DNA of 64,000 nt. Source: Mycobacterium cookii. Its GTDB lineage: Bacteria; Actinomycetota; Actinomycetes; Mycobacteriales; Mycobacteriaceae. The notes below the pieces were generated by a model. That model had not been told where the DNA came from. It worked only from the letters and a program-made list of their open reading frames with translations, and did no database searches. Positions 56,582 through 64,000 of the stretch are shown here, in pieces (the first letter of the stretch is position 1; every line of letters starts with the position of its first letter). Location: contig NZ_AP022569.1 in NCBI RefSeq assembly GCF_010727945.1, positions 2,294,001 to 2,358,000 on the forward strand. Direction: 5' to 3'. The translations under genes were made by a program, and so were the position numbers.

Positions 56582-57160
56582 ATGGCCATCGAGGATCGCC
56601 GCGCGCGCGAACGTGCTGCCCGCCGTCAACTGATCACCACCACCGCTCGCAGGTTGGCCGAACGGGAGGGTTGGGACGCCGTCACCACCCGACGACTGTC
56701 GACCGAGATCGAGTACAGCCAGCCGGTCCTCTACAAGCACTTCTCCGGCATGGAAGACATCGTCGCCTCGGTCGCCATTGAGGGCTTCGCCGAACTCGGC
56801 CGGGTGCTGGCCGCAGCGCGCGGCCGCGCGGTCGACGGACCGGATGCGCTGGCACGAGTTGCCCACGCGTTCATCGGGTTTGCGCACGACAACCCGGTGT
56901 TGTTCGACGCGATGTTCACCCGCGCTACGACGATGAGGTTCGCCACCGACGACACACCGGCAGAGCCGAGGGCCGCTTTCGGCGAGTTGCGTGCGGCGGT
57001 GGACATGGTCGCTGGTGAGCGGGACCCCGACACCCTGGCCGAGGTGGTCTGGGCCGCCCTGCACGGGCTGGTCACCCTCGATCGCGGCGGCCGGCTGCGA
57101 CCGGACTACCGCGAGGCCCGCATCGATCTTCTGACCGCCGCGGTCGTCGCCTCGCAGTGA
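56582..57160 (+). CDS. TetR-family regulator of the DUF1772 gene
   Basis: A 192-residue TetR protein with N-terminal HTH (RQLITTTARRLAEREGWDAVTTRRLS, YSQPVLYKHFSGMEDIVASV) and a TetR C-terminal domain. ATG 56582 is 11 bp from the third palindrome, so self-repression is likely. It may also act on the FAD oxidoreductase gene 76 bp downstream. Confidence 0.88.
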   Translation: MAIEDRRARERAARRQLITTTARRLAEREGWDAVTTRRLSTEIEYSQPVLYKHFSGMEDIVASVAIEGFAELGRVLAAARGRAVDGPDALARVAHAFIGFAHDNPVLFDAMFTRATTMRFATDDTPAEPRAAFGELRAAVDMVAGERDPDTLAEVVWAALHGLVTLDRGGRLRPDYREARIDLLTAAVVASQ

Positions 57161-57236
57161 GCCTGGTCACAGCGAGTCACATCCGCAGCCGCCGCGGTGT
57201 CTTGAGGGCAGCACATCCCGAGAACAGGAGACAACC

Positions 57237-58412
57237 ATGACCGCCCAGCGCACTCACATCGTCGTGATCGGCGGCGGATACGCCGGCACACTGGCCGCCA
57301 ACCATCTGCGCCTGCGCGCCGATGTCGACATCACCGTGGTCAACCCGCGGCCGGTGTTCGTCGAACGAATCCGCTTGCACCAAATGGTCGCCGGCAGCGG
57401 CACCGCCGCCGTCGACTACGGCACCCTGCTCGGCGAAGGCATCCGACTCGTCGTCGACGGCGCCGAGCGCATCGACGCCACTGCCCGCACCGTCGAGCTG
57501 ACGTCCGGCGCGGTGCTGGACTACGACTACGTCATCTACGCGGTGGGCAGCACCGGAGCGGTCCCGGCCGCGGTCCCCGGTGCGGCTGAATTCGCTTATT
57601 CCGTCGCGGAATTCGAACACGCCGAGCGGCTGCGTGACACGCTGGACGAACTGCACCCCGACGCGCCGGTCACCGTCGTCGGCGCCGGACTGACCGGCAT
57701 CGAGACGGCGTCGGAGTTGGCCGAGCAGGGCCGACGGGTGAACCTGGTCTGCGGCGGGACGCTGGGGCCGTCGCTCAGCAAGCCCGGACGGCGTTCGGTG
57801 GCCAAGTGGCTGCGCCGCCTCGGAGTCGACGTGTTCGAGACCGCGACGGTCGCCGAGGTCCGCCACGATGAGGTGGCGCTGGCCGATGGCGCGCTGCTGC
57901 CCAGCGCGGTGACGGTATGGACGGCGGGCTTCGGGGTGCCAGATCTGGCCGCCCGCAGTGGGCTTCGCACCGATAGCCTCGGACGGTTGCTCACCGATGA
58001 GACACTGACCAGCGTGGACGATGCCCGCATCGTGGCGGCCGGCGACGCCGCCGCGCCCTCCGACCACCCGCTGCGGATGAGCTGCCAGGCCGCCATTCCG
58101 CTCGGCGCGCAGGCCGCCAACACCGTGCTCAGCCGCATCGCCGGCACGCCGCCCGCGGCCATCAACCAGGCGTTCACCGGACAGTGCGTGAGCCTCGGCC
58201 GCGGCTACGGCACCATCCAGACCTCCCGGCCCGACGACACCCCGCTGAACCTGGTGATAGGCGGCCGGGCGGCCGCGGCGATCAAGGAGGCGATCTGCAA
58301 GGGCACCGTGTGGGGCATTCGCCGCGAAGCCGCCAAACCGGGATGGTACCGCTGGCTCAAGGGCGGCAAGCGATCCGAGAAGTTCGCATCCGATGCGATC
58401 TCGGTGCCGTGA
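57237..58412 (+). CDS. NAD(P)/FAD-dependent oxidoreductase
   Basis: A 391-residue pyridine-nucleotide disulfide-type flavoprotein resembling NADH dehydrogenase II/AIF-like enzymes. FAD site IVVIGGGYAGTLAANHL, NAD site VTVVGAGLTGIETASELAEQG, and late FAD contact ARIVAAGDAA. No redox-active Cys pair is seen. ATG 57237 with GAGAACAGGAGACA upstream. Its stop overlaps the sigma-factor GTG (GTGA). Confidence 0.9.
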   Translation: MTAQRTHIVVIGGGYAGTLAANHLRLRADVDITVVNPRPVFVERIRLHQMVAGSGTAAVDYGTLLGEGIRLVVDGAERIDATARTVELTSGAVLDYDYVIYAVGSTGAVPAAVPGAAEFAYSVAEFEHAERLRDTLDELHPDAPVTVVGAGLTGIETASELAEQGRRVNLVCGGTLGPSLSKPGRRSVAKWLRRLGVDVFETATVAEVRHDEVALADGALLPSAVTVWTAGFGVPDLAARSGLRTDSLGRLLTDETLTSVDDARIVAAGDAAAPSDHPLRMSCQAAIPLGAQAANTVLSRIAGTPPAAINQAFTGQCVSLGRGYGTIQTSRPDDTPLNLVIGGRAAAAIKEAICKGTVWGIRREAAKPGWYRWLKGGKRSEKFASDAISVP

Positions 58413-59311
58413 CCGCCGCCGACGAGCACGCCGAACGATTCATCCTGCTGCGCCCGCTGCTCTTCACCATCGCCTACGAGATCACCGGCTCCACAACAGA
58501 ATCCGACGACGTACTACAGGACAGCTACCTGCGCTGGGCGCAGGTAGACCTGGCCGACGTCCACGATACGAAGTCGTATCTGGCGCGGCTGGTCACTCGT
58601 CAGGCGCTCAACACTTTGCGGGCCGACGCGCGGCGTCGAGAAGACTACGTCGGACCGTGGCTACCCGAGCCATTGCTGCTCGACGAGCAAGATCCGTCGG
58701 CCGATGTCGTTCTGGCCGAATCGGTTTCGATGGCCATGCTGGTGCTGCTGGAGACGTTGAGCCCGGACGAACGCGCGGTCTTCGTGCTGCGTGAGGTGTT
58801 CGGCTTCGACTATGACGAAATCGCCTCTGCGGTCGACAAATCGGTGCCCGCCGTTCGGCAGGTCGCCCACCGGGCCCGCGAGCACGTGCACGCCCGACGC
58901 AAACGCTTCACCCCGGTCGACCCTGCACAGAACGCCCGCATCGCGACCGAATTCATGGCGGCGGCCGCAGGCGGCGACGTGCAGATGGTGATGTCGATGC
59001 TGGCCCCCGACGTGGTGTGGACCGCCGACAGCGGCGGCAAGGCCAGCGCGGCCCGTCGACCGGTGATCGGCGCCGACAAGGTCGCCAGGGCGGTCGTCGG
59101 TCTGGTCAGCAAGGGAATGCAGGTCCCCGACGTCCGGGTGGAGCTGGTCACCTGCAACGCCGCGCCGGCGATCGCCATCTATGTCGCCGACTATCTCGAG
59201 GGCCTTTTCACCGTCGAGATCATCGACGGCACGATCACCAACTTCTACGCGATGCGTAACCCTGACAAGCTCGCGGCGGCCGCGACCGTACGCAAAATCA
59301 GCCGCAGCTGA
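58409..59311 (+). CDS. ECF41-type (SigJ-like) sigma factor
   Basis: A 300-residue extracytoplasmic-function sigma factor with a C-terminal SnoaL-like domain. Region 2 has LFTIAYEITGSTTESDDVLQDSYLRW, region 4 has LSPDERAVFVLREVFGFDYDEIASAVDKSVPAVRQVAHRA split across the HTH. The C-terminal domain carries DSGGK where ECF41 proteins have DGGGK. In this group the C-terminal domain, not a separate anti-sigma factor, controls activity, and the target is often the adjacent oxidoreductase gene. GTG 58409 is coupled to that gene. Confidence 0.9.
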   Translation: MTAADEHAERFILLRPLLFTIAYEITGSTTESDDVLQDSYLRWAQVDLADVHDTKSYLARLVTRQALNTLRADARRREDYVGPWLPEPLLLDEQDPSADVVLAESVSMAMLVLLETLSPDERAVFVLREVFGFDYDEIASAVDKSVPAVRQVAHRAREHVHARRKRFTPVDPAQNARIATEFMAAAAGGDVQMVMSMLAPDVVWTADSGGKASAARRPVIGADKVARAVVGLVSKGMQVPDVRVELVTCNAAPAIAIYVADYLEGLFTVEIIDGTITNFYAMRNPDKLAAAATVRKISRS

Positions 59312-59332
59312 GATTTCTGCAAAGCTGGGGGC

Positions 59333-60604
59333 GTGCGAATCGACCGGCTCGGTGATCTCGGCAGCGCTCCCGAGGTGCTGCGCGCCGTCGGCGACGCCGC
59401 GAACCGGTGGGAATTGCCGCCGCCGGCGGCACTGACCGGGGGCTGGTTCGGCGCGTCGGCGTTGATCGCACCGAGCGTGGATATCCGGCCTATCGAGACC
59501 GAAAACGCCTTCGACGTGCCACCCGGTTCGCACAGCACCGCGGTCGGCGGTGGCTGGGTGGGCTACCTGTCCTACCCCGATGCGGGTTCGGCGGGGTGTC
59601 CGGCCCGGATCCCGGAGGCCGCCGGCGGCTGGACGGACTGCGTGCTGCGGTGCGACCGCGACCGGCAGTGGTGGTACGAGAGCTTGTCCGGAGCGCCGAT
59701 GCCCGACTGGCTGGTCCACGCGCTGAGCACACCGGTACCGGCGCAGGCGTTCCGGATGGACTGGGACTCGGCCGACCGCAAGGCGCACCGCGAGGGCGTG
59801 CTGGCCTGTTTGGAAGCGATCCGGGCCGGCGAGGTGTATCAGGCCTGCGTGTGCACGCAGTTCGCCGGCACCATCACCGGGGAACCGCTGGATTTCTTCA
59901 TCGACGGCATCACGCGCACCGCGCCGGCGCGGGCGGCCTACGTCGCCGGGTCATGGGGCGCGGTGGCCTCGCTGTCACCGGAACTCTTCTTGTGCCGGCG
60001 CGGCGATGTCGTCACGTCCAGCCCGATCAAGGGCACGGTGCCGCTGACGGCTCCCCCGTCGTCGCTGCGGGCCTCGAGCAAGGACGTGGCCGAGAACGTC
60101 ATGATCGTCGACCTGGTCCGCAACGACCTGAGCCGGGTCGCCGTCACCGGGTCGGTGACGGTGCCGGAGCTGCTGGTGGTGCGGCCGGCTCCGGGTGTCT
60201 GGCACCTGGTGTCGACGGTGTCGGCGCAGATGCCCGTCGAGCTGCCGATGTCAGCTCTGCTGGACGCGGCATTCCCGCCCGCGTCGGTCACCGGCACACC
60301 CAAACTCCGAGCGCGACAACTGATTTCGCAGTGGGAGCAGACCAGGCGCGGAGTCTACTGCGGCACAGTCGGTTTGGCCTCGCCGATAGCCGGCTGCGAG
60401 CTCAACGTGGCGATCCGGACGGTGGAGTTCGACGCCGTCGGCAACGCGGTGCTGGGTTCCGGCGGCGGCATCACCGCCGACTCCGACGCCGACGCCGAGT
60501 GGGAGGAATGCCTGCACAAGGCGGCGCCGATCATCGGCGCGGGTGCGGCTTCAGCCGCTTCAGGCCCGCGATCGCAGCACCGCGTCGTAGAGCTCACGCC
60601 GTGA
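59333..60604 (+). CDS. pabB: Aminodeoxychorismate synthase component I, altered C-terminus
   Basis: A 423-residue chorismate-binding enzyme of folate synthesis. Family blocks: EVYQACVCTQF, LSPELFLCRRG, SSPIKGTVPL, ENVMIVDLVRNDLSRV, FPPASVTGTPKLRA and GSGGGITADSDADAEWEECLHKA. The last ~13 residues (GPRSQHRVVELTP) are encoded by DNA matching the antisense of the rsmI 3' end, so the natural tail has been replaced or extended. GTG 59333. Corresponds to Rv1005c. Confidence 0.92.
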   Translation: MRIDRLGDLGSAPEVLRAVGDAANRWELPPPAALTGGWFGASALIAPSVDIRPIETENAFDVPPGSHSTAVGGGWVGYLSYPDAGSAGCPARIPEAAGGWTDCVLRCDRDRQWWYESLSGAPMPDWLVHALSTPVPAQAFRMDWDSADRKAHREGVLACLEAIRAGEVYQACVCTQFAGTITGEPLDFFIDGITRTAPARAAYVAGSWGAVASLSPELFLCRRGDVVTSSPIKGTVPLTAPPSSLRASSKDVAENVMIVDLVRNDLSRVAVTGSVTVPELLVVRPAPGVWHLVSTVSAQMPVELPMSALLDAAFPPASVTGTPKLRARQLISQWEQTRRGVYCGTVGLASPIAGCELNVAIRTVEFDAVGNAVLGSGGGITADSDADAEWEECLHKAAPIIGAGAASAASGPRSQHRVVELTP

Positions 60605-60666
60605 CGGCGCCCCCGGCGTAGCCGCAATCATTTGCGCGCAGGCGTCTTTCACGCCCATCCCGGCAG
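60567..60666 (-). pseudogene. Duplicated 3' end of rsmI (remnant)
   Basis: About 100 bp nearly identical (roughly 90% by eye) to 62228-62327, the end of rsmI. On the - strand it would encode KDACAQMIAATPGAPSRR and ELYDAVLRSRA followed by TGA. It has no start and overlaps the end of pabB. With the true rsmI end it brackets the HNH gene as a direct repeat. Confidence 0.85.
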
Positions 60667-60792
60667 AGTTGCGGGTTTAAATGCGGCGTTGAGTATCAAG
60701 ACCCGATAGCTAGCATCGCGAATGAATTCCGCTGTGCCTGAAGCTGTTTAGACCTGGGTACGGTGCCAGTCACGACCTGCTCCAGCACTGAC

Positions 60793-62043
60793 CTAATTAT
60801 ATGTTGGTGGCGCCTGCGGCTGGAAGGGTTCGTACCACCACCAGTCGGCGCGCTCGCCGGTTGGCCCGGGACACGGTGGGACATCGGGCGGGGGAAGGGT
60901 CGGCGGACGTGCGAGAGATCCTGAGCTGAGTTGTCGAGCAGAGCTGTCGGTGACGATGAGATCGTCGGCGGTTCCGGCGATGGTGATGACGCCGCGATGG
61001 TGCAACCGGTGGTGATACGGGCAGACCAGCACCAGGTTGAACAGCTCGGTCGGACCACCGTCTTCCCAGTGCCGGATGTGGTGTGCGTGTAGCCCGCGGG
61101 TGGCCCCACAACCCGGAACCGCGCACGCGGCATGGCGGTACTCGAGCGCGCGGCGAAGCCGCCGGTTGACCTGGCGGGTCGCCCGCCCGGCGCCGATGAC
61201 CTGGCCGTCCCGTTCGAACCAGACTTCACAGGTGGCATCACAGGTCAGGTACCGGCGTTCGGCGTCGGTGAGCAGCGGACCCAGATGCAGCGCCGCCGCG
61301 CGCTGGGCAACGTCGACGTGCACCACCACGGCGGTGTGCTGCCCGTGTGGGCGGCGGGCCGCCTCGGCGTCCCATCCGGCTTCGATTAGGCGCATAAACG
61401 CGTCGACAGTGGTGGGCAGCGGCGGTACATGATCGCCGGCGGGCTCGCCGTGGCCGTGGTCCTGTTTCCACTCGGCGAACAGCGCATCCCGATGAGACGC
61501 CAATGCCGCGTCGAACGTCGCCGCCTCGTCGTGGGGAAGTTTGATCCGCCAACAGCTCGACGCCGCGTCGGCGGTCTTGCTGATCGAGCGCGGGGGTGGT
61601 TCAGGTCGAGGATCAGGTTCGGGTCGCGGTTCCAATCTCACCGCGGTGCTCAGCTGGTTGACCGTCGCGACAGCGGCGAGCTCGGCGTAATGCTGATCGG
61701 AGCCCTCGCCTGCCCGTCCCGCGATCACCCCGATCTGATCCAGCGACAGTCGACCTTCCCGCATGCCCGCCGCGCAGCGGGGAAACTCCTGCAGCCGGCG
61801 CGCCACTGTCGCGATCGTGTGGGCATTTCCCGATGACGAGCCCAGCTTCCAAGCCACCAACGCTGCCACCGACCGTGCACCCGTAGCCCCCCACAGCTCG
61901 TCGCGATCCAACTCGGCGACAATCTCCACAACGCGCCCATCGATGGCGTTGCGCTGACCGGCCAACTCCGCCAACTCCCCGAACAACACCTCCACACGCT
62001 CGGCAGGGCTCACCACTTCAGGAGACGACGCGGTCAAGGACAT
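60793..62043 (-). CDS. 13E12-type protein: DUF222 with HNH endonuclease domain
   Basis: A 416-residue member of the 13E12 repeat family common in mycobacteria. DUF222 fills residues ~10-300; the C-terminal HNH nuclease has CAVPGCGATRGLHAHHIRHW, then NLVLVCPYHHRLHH with the Cys and His metal ligands. Family members are thought to be mobile or repetitive genes. ATG 62043 is chosen at the start of the family sequence; there is no good ribosome site. It sits between pabB and rsmI, bracketed by the rsmI duplication, which suggests insertion. The 126 bp to its 3' side hold no gene. Confidence 0.88.
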   Translation of the reverse strand: MSLTASSPEVVSPAERVEVLFGELAELAGQRNAIDGRVVEIVAELDRDELWGATGARSVAALVAWKLGSSSGNAHTIATVARRLQEFPRCAAGMREGRLSLDQIGVIAGRAGEGSDQHYAELAAVATVNQLSTAVRLEPRPEPDPRPEPPPRSISKTADAASSCWRIKLPHDEAATFDAALASHRDALFAEWKQDHGHGEPAGDHVPPLPTTVDAFMRLIEAGWDAEAARRPHGQHTAVVVHVDVAQRAAALHLGPLLTDAERRYLTCDATCEVWFERDGQVIGAGRATRQVNRRLRRALEYRHAACAVPGCGATRGLHAHHIRHWEDGGPTELFNLVLVCPYHHRLHHRGVITIAGTADDLIVTDSSARQLSSGSLARPPTLPPPDVPPCPGPTGERADWWWYEPFQPQAPPTYN

Positions 62044-62221
62044 AACCGCATCATTACAGCCGGGTCCGACAAGTTTCGGCCGTCGATCCGAGCCGGGGTA
62101 GGCCGTAGTCACCTCTAAGCGGCACGCCCGATTGGCCACCGACCGCTGCTTACCCCAGCCTCCGGCATGGCCACCGCCGCGGCTACCTCGAACCGCAAAT
62201 CGTGAGCCAAGTCAAGCCGCG

Positions 62222-63058
62222 TCAGTCGCGCGATCGCAGCACCGCGTCGTAGAGCTCACGCCGTGATGCGGCTCCGGGCGTAGCCGCAATCACCTGCGCG
62301 CAAGCGTCTTTGACGCCCATGCCGGCGTCGACCAACTCATTCGCCCGAGCCACCAATGTCGGCAGATCGGCGCGTAGCACGGCACCGGCCAACACCACGG
62401 TTATCTCGCCCAGCACGCCGTCGGCCGCCCACGCGGCCAACTCCTGCAGCGATCCGCGTGCCACTTCCTCGTGCACCTTGGTCAGCTCACGGCATACCGC
62501 GGCCCGACGGTCCCCGCCAAGCTGATCGACGGCGTCCTGCAGGCAAGCGGCCAGCCGGCGCGGCGATTCGAAGAACACCGCGGTGCGCTGCTCCGTCGCC
62601 AGCGACGCCAGCCAACTCTTGCGCGCGGCTTGCTTGCGTGGCGCGAACCCCTCGAAGCAGAACTTCTCCGACGACAACCCCGAAACCGCCAGCGCGGTCG
62701 TCACCGCAGACGGACCGGGCAGGCACTGCACCGGCAGACCTGCCTCCACACACGCCGCCACCAGCCGGTGGCCCGGGTCGTTGATCAGCGGCATGCCCGC
62801 GTCGCTGACGACCAGCACGGTGGCGCCCGCGCTGATCGCGTCGACCAGCTCGGGCACCCGGGCGGCCTCGACGTGATCGAAGAAGCTGACGATGTTGCCG
62901 CCGATCCGGACATCGAGCGCCTTGGCCAGCGTCCGCACCCGGCGGGTGTCCTCGGCGGCCACCATATCGGCCGACGCCAGGGCGGCGATTAGCCGCGGTG
63001 ACGCATCGGACGGCTGGCCCAACGGCGTGGCGCCCAGCAGCAGTCGGCCTTCGGTCAT
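62222..63058 (-). CDS. rsmI: 16S rRNA 2'-O-methyltransferase RsmI
   Basis: A 278-residue tetrapyrrole-methylase-fold enzyme that methylates C1402 of 16S rRNA. LLLGATPLGQPSDASPRL, VAAEDTRRVRTL, VLVVSDAGMPLINDPGHRLV, CLPGPSAVTTALAVSG and FFESPRRL are family motifs. ATG 63058. Corresponds to Rv1003. Its last ~100 bp are duplicated at 60567-60666. Confidence 0.95.
   Translation of the reverse strand: MTEGRLLLGATPLGQPSDASPRLIAALASADMVAAEDTRRVRTLAKALDVRIGGNIVSFFDHVEAARVPELVDAISAGATVLVVSDAGMPLINDPGHRLVAACVEAGLPVQCLPGPSAVTTALAVSGLSSEKFCFEGFAPRKQAARKSWLASLATEQRTAVFFESPRRLAACLQDAVDQLGGDRRAAVCRELTKVHEEVARGSLQELAAWAADGVLGEITVVLAGAVLRADLPTLVARANELVDAGMGVKDACAQVIAATPGAASRRELYDAVLRSRD
62228..62327. repeat. 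Direct repeat copy within rsmI 3' end
   Basis: Parental copy of the ~100-bp repeat also present at 60567-60666, same orientation. The two copies enclose about 1.56 kb containing the 13E12-type HNH gene. Confidence 0.85.
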
Positions 63059-63149
63059 GCGCCGCTCCTCAGCATCGCTTCGCTCTGCATCGTCGTCGGC
63101 GGGCGGTCATGGGGCACAGCCTACGATCGGTCGGCCGACCTCCCATGAA

Positions 63150-64000
63150 TCAGACCGGTCGGTTGAATTCCTGTAACCGGGCGAGGGCCACGTCGCGTTG
63201 ATCTTCATCGAAGGCCTCCAGACGGGTGACACGTTCACCGCGGAGAAGCATGAGCACGACGAACGAAATCTCGGCCGCGACGCCATCGGTCGACGTGCCC
63301 TTCAGAGCTATCCGGCCCACGATGCCTATCGCAGAGCGCGCCAGAACCTCGGCGAGCTCGACCCATAAGTCGGGCACGAGGGATGCAATTGTCTGCATTG
63401 ATGTCAGCCAGTCGGCGATCGTGCCGTTGACCGATTGCGCCAGCTGTCGGTGGTTGACGTAGTCGGCGCCAGCGAAATGTGTTGCGACAGCATCCCAGTC
63501 ATGACGGTTGATCGTCGCGTTGATCCGGTCCACCGCTTGGATGAGGTCGGGATAGGCAACCTCCCCCGACGCGACCCATCGGGCAGTGATTTCAGCGAAG
63601 GCGTCGTCAAGGTCGTCGGGATCGAAGCTGATGAGCTCCTGCAATAGGTCGTCGTCGTTGACTTCCGCGAATTGCAAGAGCTCCACCACGATCGGCCGGT
63701 CGGCCTCGTCGACGTCGCGATAATACTCGCGGACTAACGAGAGCCGCGGTCCCCTGATAGCGATTGGCTCCACCTCCAACCGCCAGCTGCTGGGCGTCAT
63801 CTCGAAGATGGTCCGCACGACCTCCCGCATCCGTGTTTGACCTTCGAATCCATCGCGCAGGCCTTTTCGCCGATCCTCAAATCGGTAATCCGGACCGGCG
63901 AGCGCAAGGAGCCCATCCACGTCGCGGCGGTTGACCGCCTGGGCCACGCGTGGCCAGATTCGGGTCGCGGCATTCCCGAAGGAAGGCGTCTGCCGCTCGA
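63150..64000 (-). CDS. Partial protein with tandem SnoaL/NTF2-like domains, cut by window edge
   Basis: At least 283 residues; the frame is open to the right edge, so the start lies outside. The visible part holds two NTF2/SnoaL-like domains: AVNRRDVDGLLALAGPDYRF... and INRHDWDAVATHFAGADYVNH..., joined by FDPDDLDDAFAEITARWV. This layout is like the C-terminus of large mycobacterial regulators or cyclases. A GTG at 63947 could make a free-standing 265-residue protein, but the upstream frame (TRIWPRV...) reads as coding. Confidence 0.75.
   Translation of the reverse strand, partial: ERQTPSFGNAATRIWPRVAQAVNRRDVDGLLALAGPDYRFEDRRKGLRDGFEGQTRMREVVRTIFEMTPSSWRLEVEPIAIRGPRLSLVREYYRDVDEADRPIVVELLQFAEVNDDDLLQELISFDPDDLDDAFAEITARWVASGEVAYPDLIQAVDRINATINRHDWDAVATHFAGADYVNHRQLAQSVNGTIADWLTSMQTIASLVPDLWVELAEVLARSAIGIVGRIALKGTSTDGVAAEISFVVLMLLRGERVTRLEAFDEDQRDVALARLQEFNRPV

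Overview
The window comes from a mycobacterium, most likely a slow-growing non-tuberculous species. Evidence: GC-rich DNA with frequent GTG/TTG starts, PE, PPE and ESX-5-type EsxB/EsxA proteins, and a right half that follows the M. tuberculosis order glmU-prs-lpqT-rplY-pth, pks16, ispE-ksgA-rpfB-tatD, metS, pabB, rsmI (Rv1018c down to Rv1003, compared from memory), with extra genes interleaved.

Left half, 1-36.7 kb, is accessory. It encodes a glycan-building and export system mixed with ESX-5 substrates. Sugar supply: UDP-glucose dehydrogenase and UDP-xylose synthase (1.8-4.2 kb), CDP-glucose 4,6-dehydratase (17.8 kb), and a sugar C-methyltransferase, an RmlC-like epimerase and a PIG-L-like protein (31.7-36.2 kb). 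Assembly and export: three DDD-type GT2 enzymes, a DPM1-like GT2, a GT4 enzyme, a GT-C-like membrane protein and a Wzx-like flippase. Also present are a secreted GH113-like hydrolase, three GMC flavoenzymes, an aldo/keto reductase, an adenylation-carrier-thioesterase protein whose specificity code reads as leucine, a membrane-anchored YVTN propeller, an EEP-family enzyme and a lipoprotein. PE/PPE sits at 14-15.8 kb, an esx pair at 29.8-30.4 kb and a lone PPE at 33.4-34.6 kb.

The main finding is a repeated dyad, CATAC-N5-G(T/A)AT(G/C), seen at ten intergenic places between 5.8 and 36.5 kb. It lies ahead of nearly every transcription unit of the accessory half, mostly in one orientation relative to the gene. 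Two tandem TetR regulators resembling gamma-butyrolactone receptors lie at 36.7-38.2 kb beside two of these sites and are candidate binders. I infer a local regulon joining glycan synthesis with PE/PPE/Esx secretion.

Right half, 38-64 kb: glmU, prs, an ArsC-like protein, lpqT, an SDR, rplY and pth on the + strand; then an SbtA-like transporter, an AraC regulator, an amidohydrolase and pks16; then ispE-ksgA-rpfB-tatD on the - strand with an intrinsic terminator in the rpfB leader; metG; a TetR/DUF1772 pair with three operator-like palindromes; a FAD oxidoreductase coupled to an ECF41-type sigma factor; pabB; a 13E12-type HNH gene flanked by a ~100-bp duplication of the rsmI 3' end; rsmI; and a partial SnoaL-type gene cut by the right edge. 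I saw no tRNA, rRNA, CRISPR array or transposase gene.
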